A DNA stretch of 64,000 nucleotides from UBA932 sp031548545 (lineage in GTDB: Bacteria; Bacteroidota; Bacteroidia; Bacteroidales; UBA932). Each line of letters starts with the position of its first letter. Within the stretch, counting starts at the first letter, position 1. The DNA lies in contig JAVBQY010000001.1 in the NCBI GenBank assembly GCA_031548545.1, forward strand, positions 75,693-139,692. Reading direction: 5' to 3'. The translations under genes and the position numbers were made by a program. Shown piece after piece: positions 8,501 through 17,474 of this stretch. The notes under the pieces are model-generated. The model was not told the DNA's origin and searched no databases. It worked only from the letters and a program-made list of their open reading frames with translations.

Positions 8501-11173
8501 ATGAAAAAATTTTTTAAAATTACAGGAATAACGATCGGCGTATTGTTCGTGGCTTTGCTTGTACTCCCTTTTGCTTTTCAGGGCACCATTATAAAGATAG
8601 TCAAGAGAGAAGCCAACGGTATGCTGAATGCCCGGTTTGATTTCGAATCGCTGAATCTGAGTTTTATCCGCCACTTCCCCAATGCCAGTATCAGCCTGAA
8701 AAATGTAAGCCTGACGGGCATTAATGAATTTGAAGGGGACACCCTGCTATCCTGCGGTGAAATCAGCGCCACTGTCAACCTGATGAGCCTGCTGGGTGAT
8801 TCAGGCTATGAGATCCGCAGTATCCTGCTTGACCGCGCTGATCTTCAAGCCATAGTACACCCCAACGGCAAGGCCAACTGGGATATCATGAAAGCGGCTG
8901 AAAGCCCGGAAACAGCGACAGCCGACACCGGCAGTTCTTCCTTCAAACTACTGTTGAGGAAAATAACAGTAACGGATTTCGACCTGATTTACCGCGATGA
9001 GCAGGCGAAAATGAGCGCTGTGGTTGACGACCTGAACCTGATACTCTCCGGGAATATGACGGCGGATCATTCCCACCTGAAGACTGAAGCTTCTATTGCA
9101 GCGCTAAGCTTCATTATGGATAAGATTCCTTACCTGTCAAAGGCAACGGCCACACTGGAGGCGGATATTGACGCCGACCTCCTGCACAATAAATATACTT
9201 TCAATGATAATATCATCCGACTAAATGCCCTGGAGGCCTCTATCGACGGATGGGTGGCCCTGCTGGAAAAAGGCTACGGCATGGACCTCAGCCTGAGTAC
9301 GCCGGCTATTGATTTCAAGCAAATCCTGTCGCTTATTCCGGCCATTTATGCCAAAGATTTCAAGGACATCAAGGCGTCGGGGATGGTATCCCTATCGGCC
9401 TGCGCCAAAGGAGAAATGGCCGGAGACCATTACCCGGCTTTTGACCTGCAGCTCAAAGTGGAGGAGGGCAAATTCCAATACCCCGGCCTGCCCAAATCAG
9501 TGGACAATATTGCCGTTGATCTTGCCGCAACAGGCCCCGGCGGGAATCTTGACATGGCCAAAATTGATGTAAATAAGTTCCACTTTGAGATGGCGGGCAA
9601 TCCCTTCGACCTGAATGCACACATTAGCCAACCCATGAGTAATACGGCCTTCAGCGGCAAAGCGCATGGGAAAATCAACTTCAGCCATATCAAAGAGATT
9701 TACCCGCTGGACGAGGGTACGTCGCTAAGCGGCTTACTTGAGGCGGACCTGTCGTTTGCCGGCCGCCTCTCTCAGATAGAAAAGGAGAACTATGAAGAGA
9801 TCAGGGCGGACGGCAGCCTGGTCTTAAGCAATATGGTGTATAAGAGCCCCTCTTTCCGTGAAGTGACGGTTGACAAGGCGGTAATGAAGTTCAGTCCCCG
9901 TTATGTGGAGATCAACCCGCTCAATGTGAAACTTGGTAACAATGATATTTCAGCCAACGGAAAACTGGAACATTTCATTCCATATATACTGAAAAATGAG
10001 ACGGTAAGAGGCGCGCTGAGCATCACCTCCAACTATCTAAACCTCAACGAGCTGATGCCAGCATCCACAGAAAGACAGGCCAATAACGCCGATAGCAGCA
10101 GCCTGTCGGCCTTCGAAATCCCCAAGAACATTGATTTCCGCATGGAGGCCAAACTCAAGCAGGTAATCTTTGATCAGCTGACTATGAATAATCTGACTGG
10201 ACAGCTATTAGTAAAAGACGGCAAACTGGATATCCAACATATTTCTGCCAACAGCATGGGCGGCAGCATGGCGGTAAAAGGCTACTACAGTACGGCCAAA
10301 GACCCGGCAGCGCCTGAGACCAGCCTGGGGCTCGACATCAAGCAGGTGAAGTTTGCGGATGCTTTTAATGCTTTTGGTATGATCCGAAAACTGGCGCCCG
10401 TATTTGAAAACATAGAGGGAAAATTTTCCATGCGTATGCAACTCAATACACAGCTCGACCAAAAGCTGTCGCCCGTATATTCCACGCTTTCGGCCAAGGG
10501 AAATATCTCGTCCAATGAGGTAGGCATTAAAAAAATCGCAGCGCTTGACCAATTGGCCGCACTCCTGAAGAACGACCAACTGGCCAACCTCCAGGCCAAG
10601 GACCTCAGCATTGATTTTACCGTTGAGAACGGACGGCTGAGCACCCAGCCCTTTACGATTAAATCAGGTATCGGTACTATGTTGGTCAGTGGCTCCGCCG
10701 GTATTGACCAGACGCTTGATTACACGGCTAAAATCGACCTGCCCGCTGCCATCGCCGGGCACAAACTGGCGGTAAATGCCAGGATCGGCGGTTCGTTCAC
10801 ACAACCTGTGGTAAGCCTCGACACCAAGAGCCTGACGGAACAGGCCACAGCCATTGTAAAGGAACAGGTCGAAATAGCAAAAGATACGGTCAACAAAAAG
10901 CTGGCGGAAGAAACGGCCAAACAGGTGGAAAAACTCAAGGCCGAAGCCAAAGCCGCTGGTGACGCCCTGGTACAGGAAGCCCAGAAACAGGGGCAACAAT
11001 TGATTAGCGAGGCCAACAAGACCTCCAACCCCCTGGCTAAGATAGCCGCAGTAAAAGCGGCCGAAGCGGCCGCTCAAAAATTGAATGAAGAGGCGACAAA
11101 GAAAGCCCAACAACTCAACGAAGAAGCGGAAAAACAAGGCCGGAAGCTCATTGAGTCCGCCAAGATAAAGTAA
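8501..11173 (+). CDS. AsmA-family protein with C-terminal coiled coil
   Basis: An 890-residue envelope protein. Residues 7-28 form a single membrane anchor (GITIGVLFVALLVLPFAF), and the next several hundred residues show the AsmA pattern (ANGMLNARFDFESLNLSF, then repeated beta-rich segments with DLxLxxG-like phrases). Such proteins are related to bridge-like lipid transporters and affect lipid traffic to the outer membrane. The last 120 residues (about 770-890) are unusual: an Ala/Lys/Glu/Gln-rich amphipathic helix region with repeated KLNEEATKKAQQL-like units, probably a long coiled coil. It stands alone on the plus strand, divergent from the lysine operon and convergent with the carrier at 11191. 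The lipid role is family knowledge, not shown here. Confidence 0.82.
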   Translation: MKKFFKITGITIGVLFVALLVLPFAFQGTIIKIVKREANGMLNARFDFESLNLSFIRHFPNASISLKNVSLTGINEFEGDTLLSCGEISATVNLMSLLGDSGYEIRSILLDRADLQAIVHPNGKANWDIMKAAESPETATADTGSSSFKLLLRKITVTDFDLIYRDEQAKMSAVVDDLNLILSGNMTADHSHLKTEASIAALSFIMDKIPYLSKATATLEADIDADLLHNKYTFNDNIIRLNALEASIDGWVALLEKGYGMDLSLSTPAIDFKQILSLIPAIYAKDFKDIKASGMVSLSACAKGEMAGDHYPAFDLQLKVEEGKFQYPGLPKSVDNIAVDLAATGPGGNLDMAKIDVNKFHFEMAGNPFDLNAHISQPMSNTAFSGKAHGKINFSHIKEIYPLDEGTSLSGLLEADLSFAGRLSQIEKENYEEIRADGSLVLSNMVYKSPSFREVTVDKAVMKFSPRYVEINPLNVKLGNNDISANGKLEHFIPYILKNETVRGALSITSNYLNLNELMPASTERQANNADSSSLSAFEIPKNIDFRMEAKLKQVIFDQLTMNNLTGQLLVKDGKLDIQHISANSMGGSMAVKGYYSTAKDPAAPETSLGLDIKQVKFADAFNAFGMIRKLAPVFENIEGKFSMRMQLNTQLDQKLSPVYSTLSAKGNISSNEVGIKKIAALDQLAALLKNDQLANLQAKDLSIDFTVENGRLSTQPFTIKSGIGTMLVSGSAGIDQTLDYTAKIDLPAAIAGHKLAVNARIGGSFTQPVVSLDTKSLTEQATAIVKEQVEIAKDTVNKKLAEETAKQVEKLKAEAKAAGDALVQEAQKQGQQLISEANKTSNPLAKIAAVKAAEAAAQKLNEEATKKAQQLNEEAEKQGRKLIESAKIK

Positions 11174-11180
11174 TATGTAC

Positions 11181-11226
11181 CTGCCTGCTATTAGAACCCG
11201 CTAAGCGGCAGGCAAATAGTAGGCAG
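11181..11226. terminator. Possible bidirectional terminator between convergent genes
   Basis: Inverted repeat 11181-11192 / 11215-11226 (12 bp with one G-T pair) encloses a second small stem (CCGC TAA GCGG). It lies between and partly inside the ends of two convergent genes. No long T run follows on either strand, so termination is only plausible. Confidence 0.4.
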
Positions 11227-12798
11227 TAACAATACAAAGCCGAGTACTATCAACAGAAGAATGAATTTCCACACCCACAGGAACCATTTTTCATAGGGGA
11301 TCTTAGCTACACCCAGGCAGCCGATCAGTACGCCCGATGTTGGCGTGATCATGTTTGTAAAACCGTCTCCGAACTGGAAGGCCATCACCATTGCCTGCCG
11401 CGATATATGGATCAGGTCGGCAAAGGGCGCCATGATCGGCATGGTCAAGGCCGCCTTGGCCGATCCGGAGGGAATGATAATATTTAATCCCGTCTGAATT
11501 AGATACATAATAGCAACAGATCCGGCCTTACCCACCTCACTCATGGCGCCCGACAGGCTGTACATGATGGTATCGATAATCTTCCCGTCCTGCAGGATTA
11601 CAATCGTACCTCCGGCCAGGCCCACCACTACGGCGGCCGACAGGATATCCCGCATTCCTTCCAGCAGGAGCTTTGTAATTTCATTCGGTGTATTTCCGGC
11701 AGCCATACCGGCCATCAGGCCCATGACAAAGAATAAACTGCCTATTTCTTTCACATACCAGCCATGGCCCATCACCCCGACAATCAAAAACCAGATGGTG
11801 CCGAAAAGCAGGGCCAGGTTATAAAAATGATAGGATTTACGCAATCCGGCCAGGGCCAGCACTATAAACAGTAAGCTACCTAAAGGGACGGCAGGAAAGC
11901 GGAATGCCGCCGTACCCACCTCCAGGGTCGACAAGGGATATAAACAAGAAAAGACAAGCAGGGCTGCCGTTACCAAAGCAAAGGACCACCATGAGGCGCA
12001 AGTCTTACGGTACTCAATATCCATTTTTTTAATATCGTGGTGTTTGCGCCAGTAGTCATCCAACTTGTACATGGGCGAGACCTGCGGATTTTTTTTCACC
12101 TTGTTGGCCCACCACAAAATAACGGAAAAGCCGATCGCATTGATCACCAGCCAGCAGAAAATACGGTAGCCAATCCCTGAAAACAACGGCAGGTCGGCCA
12201 TCTGCTGGGCAATGCCAATCGTAAAAGGATTCAGCACGGCGCCGGCAAAACCGATGTGTGCGGCCACATAAACCAGACACAATCCCGTAATGGAATCATA
12301 ACCCATGGAAATCGCCAGGGGCACCAGTATGATCACAAAGGCAATGGTCTCCTCACTCATCCCGAACACGGCGCCAAAAACACTGAACATTATCATGATC
12401 AAGAGCATCACGACATTATTCACCCCTATTTTCCTGAACAGGCGCCGCCGTTCAAAGCGTGCCGTAAAATTCAGGAAAGACAGGATACCGGCGTCAATGG
12501 AGCGGGAAGCGTTCAGGATCCAGAAAGCACCACCGATAAGCAAGATGAACATGACAATGGCCGACTGATTCGTAAAACCCTGAAAGAAAGAAGAAAATAG
12601 CTCCCAGGTTTGCGGCGCCTGTTCTACCCGGTGGTAAGAATCGGGCACCACTACAGTACGGACACTGCCGCTGTCCATCACTTTCTGCGTACGGTCATAT
12701 TCCCCGGCCGGAATCAACCAGGTCATCAGGGTGGCCGTCAGCAGGATAAAAAATATAATAACGTAGGTATGCGGTATTTGCCGTTGTTTTGTCGTCAT
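11191..12798 (-). CDS. YfcC/DcuC-family carrier, probable carboxylate or amino-acid transporter
   Basis: A 535-residue integral membrane protein with about 12 hydrophobic helices. The N-terminus (PHTYVIIFFILLTATLMTWLIPAGEYDR) and the GMSEETIAFVIILVPLAISMGYD region are typical of the YfcC group in the C4-dicarboxylate anaerobic carrier superfamily. The C-terminal half has an LIIPSGSAKAALTMPIMAP-type segment that forms the second substrate-binding repeat. Members move dicarboxylates, arginine/ornithine or short peptides; the substrate cannot be read from the sequence. Being within 3 kb of the lysine operon makes an amino-acid substrate possible, but it is transcribed separately. The gene ends 17 bp from the convergent AsmA-like gene. 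Confidence 0.8.
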   Translation of the reverse strand: MTTKQRQIPHTYVIIFFILLTATLMTWLIPAGEYDRTQKVMDSGSVRTVVVPDSYHRVEQAPQTWELFSSFFQGFTNQSAIVMFILLIGGAFWILNASRSIDAGILSFLNFTARFERRRLFRKIGVNNVVMLLIMIMFSVFGAVFGMSEETIAFVIILVPLAISMGYDSITGLCLVYVAAHIGFAGAVLNPFTIGIAQQMADLPLFSGIGYRIFCWLVINAIGFSVILWWANKVKKNPQVSPMYKLDDYWRKHHDIKKMDIEYRKTCASWWSFALVTAALLVFSCLYPLSTLEVGTAAFRFPAVPLGSLLFIVLALAGLRKSYHFYNLALLFGTIWFLIVGVMGHGWYVKEIGSLFFVMGLMAGMAAGNTPNEITKLLLEGMRDILSAAVVVGLAGGTIVILQDGKIIDTIMYSLSGAMSEVGKAGSVAIMYLIQTGLNIIIPSGSAKAALTMPIMAPFADLIHISRQAMVMAFQFGDGFTNMITPTSGVLIGCLGVAKIPYEKWFLWVWKFILLLIVLGFVLLLPTICLPLSGF

Positions 12799-12815
12799 AG
12801 CGCCGGTTTTTTATA

Positions 12816-12823
12816 CAAAAATA
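12816..12823 (-). promoter_or_regulatory. -7 element upstream of the YfcC-type carrier
   Basis: The minus strand reads TATTTTTG, matching TAnnTTTG, 17 bp before the ATG at 12798. A TTG at 12841-12843 (minus sense) is 17 bp further upstream, a little closer than the usual 19-21 bp. Confidence 0.42.
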
Positions 12824-12851
12824 ATCATTTCCGTACAAAACAACCCGTCTT

Positions 12852-14312
12852 TTATTTCACTTCCTCAAAATCACCGGGTTTCCAGCTACCGTCAAAGGCA
12901 GGCGCTTCGGGGCCATAGATACGGAAATAGCTAAACCAGCCCTTATCCGGGAGCGTCTGTATCCAGGCATTCTCTTTGCCGGCCGGCGCCTCAGGCCCAA
13001 AATATAATTCCACGAAAGGCTGTCCGGAGAAAGCCTTCAGCTCAAACATCGAACGTAAGGCCGCCTTGTTCTGGGCCGCGGCAATTTCGCTACGTGTCTG
13101 GCTGTCATATATGGTAACCGACCAGAATAGCCGGGCCGGAACAGGCTGCGGAACAGTCAGCTTATAAGTTTTCGAACCGTCAAGATAAGCACCTGTATTA
13201 TCTTTCAAACCCAACCAGTACAGAGAACCTGCGCCGGGAGCGCGGTTGAACATTGCAGGAGACTCAATCTGCGCCTGGTAAAACCATTTCTCGCGGGCGT
13301 AAAGGTCAACATAATTCTCCGTATTAAACTTTCCATCGCCGGCATAGCGCAATACGGCCCACTCCCACTGGCGATCTTTCCAGACTATGCGGTCGGCGCT
13401 GCGGTCGGCAAACGATTGCACGCGCATAATCGCGTTAGCCGTTGTAGCGGCTTTTTCCAAAATAGCTTTCATGCGGGCATCCGGATTAAAGGCTTTACCC
13501 TTTTCAATACCCAATTGCGCCAGCTCCCCATACCAGGTACGGTATTCGGGATTAGGTGTTTCCGCATTAATAAATTTGGCCAGGCGCTCCCAATACCCTA
13601 TATTATTTTCCCAACGGGCAGGCGTAAAATCGCCCGGTTTATCGTTCAGCTTTATCCAGCTGAGCGCCGGAGCCGGTTTACCCAAAGGATAGACCTTAAC
13701 GGAACGCATCAGCTTTTCCCCCGTTTCAGGATTATTGTCCAGGGGAATAGCGCGCAACAACACCAGCACCTGGTTGGTGGTTGATTTTCCCACATAATAG
13801 CCTGCAGGTACCTTTCCGCTATAATTGGGAGGCAGGATAATATGCTTGCCCCCCTTCCCCTTGTCGGGTCCCGGCATACCGATATCCATGATCCACAACT
13901 GGTTCATATCATTCACCGCCGACATAATAGGACCGGCAGGTACTTCTATAACCATCGGGCCGTTACTGAGGTCCAGCGGAAGCCCGGCATAACGCGTATC
14001 CGAATTAGGCGTAAACACGACCTGTGCGGGAGCGCCGTCCATAATGGCGAATGTCTGGTTAGGAACACATCCGGCGGCCATATTGCCATCCCAGGTAGCC
14101 AAAATAGATACCGTAGGATAAAAAAAGCGATACGTCTGAATAGCGCGGTTCAGGTCCGCCTCATCATAGGCTTTTTGAATAGTGGCGCCGGTGGGATAAC
14201 CCTTGACAAATTCATAGCCGGCACTATCGGATGGTGTTGACTGATGTTGTTGCTGATTGCAAGAGGCCAACCATAAGATTGGCAATGATGCTATTAAAAA
14301 TATTTTTCTCAT
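12852..14312 (-). CDS. DUF1254/DUF1214 lipoprotein
   Basis: A 486-residue exported protein with a lipoprotein signal (LWLASC, cysteine about residue 18). The N-terminal half resembles DUF1254 (AIQTYRFFYPTVSI, FTPNSDTRYAGLPLDLSNGPMVIEVP) and the C-terminal third resembles DUF1214 (ARLFWSVTIYDSQTRSEI, NAWIQTLPDKGWFSYFRIYGP). The two domains are commonly fused in this order. The biochemical role of the family is not established. It lies between the carrier and the PUL with a 53-bp gap before the carrier, and a terminator for the PUL lies just upstream (14410-14434), so it appears to be its own unit. I could not find a convincing promoter box. Confidence 0.78.
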   Translation of the reverse strand: MRKIFLIASLPILWLASCNQQQHQSTPSDSAGYEFVKGYPTGATIQKAYDEADLNRAIQTYRFFYPTVSILATWDGNMAAGCVPNQTFAIMDGAPAQVVFTPNSDTRYAGLPLDLSNGPMVIEVPAGPIMSAVNDMNQLWIMDIGMPGPDKGKGGKHIILPPNYSGKVPAGYYVGKSTTNQVLVLLRAIPLDNNPETGEKLMRSVKVYPLGKPAPALSWIKLNDKPGDFTPARWENNIGYWERLAKFINAETPNPEYRTWYGELAQLGIEKGKAFNPDARMKAILEKAATTANAIMRVQSFADRSADRIVWKDRQWEWAVLRYAGDGKFNTENYVDLYAREKWFYQAQIESPAMFNRAPGAGSLYWLGLKDNTGAYLDGSKTYKLTVPQPVPARLFWSVTIYDSQTRSEIAAAQNKAALRSMFELKAFSGQPFVELYFGPEAPAGKENAWIQTLPDKGWFSYFRIYGPEAPAFDGSWKPGDFEEVK

Positions 14313-14409
14313 TGTTTTATAGTTTTATCTGTTTCTACTTGGTACAAAAGACCGTAATTATATACCATAATCAGTACAATTTTCATACCACAAATAATCA
14401 AACGGGCAT

Positions 14410-14434
14410 AAAAAAGGCCGGGAAAATCCCGGCC
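14410..14434 (-). terminator. Intrinsic terminator at the end of the PUL
   Basis: On the minus strand an 8-bp GC-rich stem GGCCGGGA/TCCCGGCC with a 3-nt loop is followed directly by a run of T. It lies about 20 bp after the stop codon of the phosphodiesterase gene and closes the PUL transcript. Confidence 0.85.
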
Positions 14435-14456
14435 CGGTAAAAAAACTAACCTTAAC

Positions 14457-16133
14457 CTAAAACATTAATAACGGTGTCCCGTCCCATTGATATTCCGGCT
14501 TAATGGGCAAGCCGTAGAAGTTGAAAATAGTAGGAACTATATCATATAAGTGCGGAGCATTTCCGTAATCGTATACCGCACCGGTAGTCAAGGTCAATGC
14601 CGGTTTTCCGAGGCCTCCGGCCAGCGTAAGCCCGCTAAAAGCTCCCGGATTATACATCACCAGGTCGGCGATATTGGGGTGCTGATCATCCATCTGTTTG
14701 CTATGATAGGCCACGACCGTAGCCCCATCCACCGCCACGCCGCTGAACACGCGAAGCTCTTTCACTCCGCCCTTGAATACGGAACCGTAACCGCCCGTAC
14801 CGTCCTGCGCCAGCTTGAAAGAATGGCTGCTATTGAGCGAGCCCATGGTGGCAAATGTTGACAAATCACCATTAACAGACGAATAATTATCGCGTTTAAC
14901 CCCGTCAATATACAGTGCTACCTGGCCGTTAGCCCGGTCATAGGTGAATGATATCCGGTGCCATTGTTTATCCGCCAGCACCCCGTCACACCGCAGGTCC
15001 ACCCGTTTGCCGGCGCCATCGGCCACATTAATCATCAACTGGCCCTGACTGCGGCTTACAAAGGCAAGACCGGCATTGGCGCCGCTGGTCCAATCCTTAT
15101 TTCCAAAGAAGCAGGGATCATCGCCGTTCACCAAATCCAGACGCACATCCATCTCTATGGTAAAACTCTTCTCCGTACCGAAATCCAAGGCAGGCAATTG
15201 AGGCAGGCTGGCATACACACCGTCTTTATAAACAACAAAACCGTCCGCATCGCTTTCTACCGGCACAGGGGTGATCACCGGCGGCGTATTGACCAATGCA
15301 GGCGTTACCCCCGGTCCGTTCAGGAGAATAAAAGCATTCATCTCTTCATAAGAAGATCCGCCGTGTCCGGTACCCTTACCGCCATGGTCGGTCACCACCA
15401 CGATCAGCCAGCGTTCTTCCGTATAGTTCGGTCGCGCTTTTACTGCCGCCAATAGGCGGCCTACACGTTGATCAACTTCAGTTACCGCCGCCCGGTATTT
15501 AGCGCCGTTGATATCATAGCCGGCGCCGGCCGAAGCATCATGCCCCACATGGTCGACCCCGTCGAAATGCACAAACATGGCCTCGGGGGCGTATTCCAGC
15601 GCCAGTTCTTCCTTCGCCTTATTTTCTACGGAAGCGTCACTGCTGCTGGAATAACGCATCGTCACCATATCCGACTTGATCAGAAAATTATGCAGCGTGC
15701 CCCAGGCTACGACAGAAGAAGTACGCCAAGCTGGTTTCAGGGCTTTCAGGTACTTGAAGAAAGCCGGATAAGTAGTCAACCTGGTCTGCGATTCCGTCCA
15801 TTCGTTGAGCAGGTAACGGTGTTTATCGGGCGCCGTCCCCGTCATAATGGAGGCCCAACCGGTCGAACTCCAGGTAGGCGTCAAGGCAATGGCATTGGTG
15901 CTGAACCACGAAGTTTGCGCCAAGGTATACAAATTAGGCATCAACTCCGGTATGATGGCCGTATTCAGGCAACCGTCTATTCCGATAATCAACACTTTTG
16001 AGGAATCGGGCTCATGCACCCACTGAGGAACTTCGGGATCTGGCTCTACAGGCTCCGCTTCATCCTTGCTACATGCAACAGATAAAATAAGCGCCATGCC
16101 AGCCAGGTATAAACACCACTTATTTTTTTTCAT
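14457..16133 (-). CDS. Secreted type I phosphodiesterase/alkaline phosphatase-fold lipoprotein with an inserted LamG domain
   Basis: A 558-residue lipoprotein (lipobox SVAC, Cys21). The catalytic domain of the type I phosphodiesterase/nucleotide pyrophosphatase family is seen as metal-binding GIDG (Asp53), the nucleophile region TPTWSSTGWASIMTG (about 85-99), DGVDHVGH (191-198) and TDHGGKGTGHGG (248-259). It is then interrupted: residues about 300-480 form a LamG/concanavalin-like beta-sandwich (FTIEMDVRLDL, ADKQWHRISFTYDRANGQVALYIDGVKR). The catalytic domain resumes with APHLYDIVPTIFNFYGLP near the C-terminus. The start overlaps the end of the GH144 gene by 14 bp, so it belongs to the PUL. 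A role in removing phosphate-linked groups from the glucan is inferred from context; a general phosphatase is possible. Confidence 0.85.
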   Translation of the reverse strand: MKKNKWCLYLAGMALILSVACSKDEAEPVEPDPEVPQWVHEPDSSKVLIIGIDGCLNTAIIPELMPNLYTLAQTSWFSTNAIALTPTWSSTGWASIMTGTAPDKHRYLLNEWTESQTRLTTYPAFFKYLKALKPAWRTSSVVAWGTLHNFLIKSDMVTMRYSSSSDASVENKAKEELALEYAPEAMFVHFDGVDHVGHDASAGAGYDINGAKYRAAVTEVDQRVGRLLAAVKARPNYTEERWLIVVVTDHGGKGTGHGGSSYEEMNAFILLNGPGVTPALVNTPPVITPVPVESDADGFVVYKDGVYASLPQLPALDFGTEKSFTIEMDVRLDLVNGDDPCFFGNKDWTSGANAGLAFVSRSQGQLMINVADGAGKRVDLRCDGVLADKQWHRISFTYDRANGQVALYIDGVKRDNYSSVNGDLSTFATMGSLNSSHSFKLAQDGTGGYGSVFKGGVKELRVFSGVAVDGATVVAYHSKQMDDQHPNIADLVMYNPGAFSGLTLAGGLGKPALTLTTGAVYDYGNAPHLYDIVPTIFNFYGLPIKPEYQWDGTPLLMF

Positions 16134-17466
16134 ACTCCAATTTTCTCAGGCCTTCCTGCACATCAGGATGACTCATAAACAAATTCCACAATAATTGTGA
16201 GCGATGATTTTCTATCATCACGGCAACCGGCCCCTGATCAATGGCCAGGTAGCGTTGCGGATACCAGTCGGCGCTTTCGCTGAAAGCATCGTAGAAACCG
16301 TAAGGCCCCCACAATTTATCGCCCAGGTCTTCATACAAATGACGCATTACCTGCAAAGAATAGTCCGGTGTATACACGATGGACGACAGGGCCGCCGTAG
16401 GCGAAATCACCCCATGGTCGCGCGACGTATCTGCCGCATGTCCGGCATAGCCGGCAACAGAATAACTTGAGGTCATACCCCAGCAATTCTCGCCATAGCC
16501 TTTATAGCCTTTGGGGTTCCGTATAGCATAGGCCCGGCTGCCGAGCGTATGGTTTTTATTTTCCTCGAAATAATCACCGTAACGGTCTTTCAGGCCGCGC
16601 GGATCCAATCCGAGATAAGAATAATGCGCCCAGAACAAAGGACCGCCGGAAGGCGCTCCCTGATGATAAAACTGCAGGGGATAGCCTTCTGACGCACCGG
16701 GTTTCACGATGGCTCCCTTCTCCGCCCATCCTTCATGGTACACTTCGGCCGGCACCCCATGCGTAGGCGAAGCGGCGGCCAGGATATACATGATCAAACA
16801 TTCATTATAGCCATGCACCGGGAAATTCATTTCCCAGCCACAATTAGGGCTCCAGTGCCAGTAAAGTACATTTTGCCCGTTGCGGTACCAGTCCCACTCC
16901 ACCTCTTTCCACAGCGTATCAATTCGCGCTGCCAAAGCCTGTTCTTCCGCACTGCCCTGCTTATAATATTGCTGCACACACAACAGCCCCTGTATCAGAA
17001 AGGCAGTTTCCACCAAATCGCCGCCATCGTCTTTCCGGCTGAATGCTTTAACCTTTCCGGTCTCTCCATTCAACCAATGTGGCCAGGCGCCATGAAAACG
17101 ATCGGCATTTTCCAGGAACCCTACTATTTTAGTCAGACGTGCAATACCTTCTTCCCTGGTCACGTAGCCGCGTTCTATACCTGCCACAAGCGCCATGAGC
17201 CCGAAGCCGCTGCCTCCGGTTGTTACAATATGCGCATCATTTTGCGGGTATACGCCGTCAATATGCAGACGTTCGCGCGCCAAACCGCTATTCGGTTCGG
17301 CACCCTCCCAAAAATAATTAAACGTACGACGTTCCACAGAATCCATCAACGCCTCATCCGATAGCCCGGATGGCGTATGATCTGCGCAAGCGGTCAGTAG
17401 TCCGGTAAACGCGGACAAACTAACGGCCAATAGGCCTAAAAAAAGGAATAGAAAACTTTTTTTCAC
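16120..17466 (-). CDS. GH144-type endo-beta-1,2-glucanase, lipoprotein (first copy)
   Basis: A 448-residue glucoamylase-like (PF10091) protein, the family that contains GH144 endo-beta-1,2-glucanases. A lipoprotein signal ends at LTAC (about residue 26). Characteristic stretches are FNYFWEGAEPNSGLARER, TTGGSGFGLMALVAGIERG, GGDLVETAFLIQGLL, NVLYWHWSPN and AIDQGPVAVMIENHRSQLLWN. The (alpha/alpha)6-barrel catalytic domain fills nearly the whole mature protein. It shares most blocks with the second copy at 19760-21445 but lacks that copy's N-terminal extension. It sits 8 bp after GH3, with the phosphodiesterase gene overlapping its end. Beta-1,2 specificity is inferred from the family and the GH3 neighbour. 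Confidence 0.85.
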   Translation of the reverse strand: MKKSFLFLFLGLLAVSLSAFTGLLTACADHTPSGLSDEALMDSVERRTFNYFWEGAEPNSGLARERLHIDGVYPQNDAHIVTTGGSGFGLMALVAGIERGYVTREEGIARLTKIVGFLENADRFHGAWPHWLNGETGKVKAFSRKDDGGDLVETAFLIQGLLCVQQYYKQGSAEEQALAARIDTLWKEVEWDWYRNGQNVLYWHWSPNCGWEMNFPVHGYNECLIMYILAAASPTHGVPAEVYHEGWAEKGAIVKPGASEGYPLQFYHQGAPSGGPLFWAHYSYLGLDPRGLKDRYGDYFEENKNHTLGSRAYAIRNPKGYKGYGENCWGMTSSYSVAGYAGHAADTSRDHGVISPTAALSSIVYTPDYSLQVMRHLYEDLGDKLWGPYGFYDAFSESADWYPQRYLAIDQGPVAVMIENHRSQLLWNLFMSHPDVQEGLRKLEYEKK

Positions 17467-17474
17467 AACTTTAA

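Noticed and set aside
16120..17466. Glucoamylase acting on starch
   Set aside because: The glucoamylase-like label comes from the domain name only; blocks match the GH144-type endo-beta-1,2-glucanases and the operon has no alpha-amylase or SusA-like gene.
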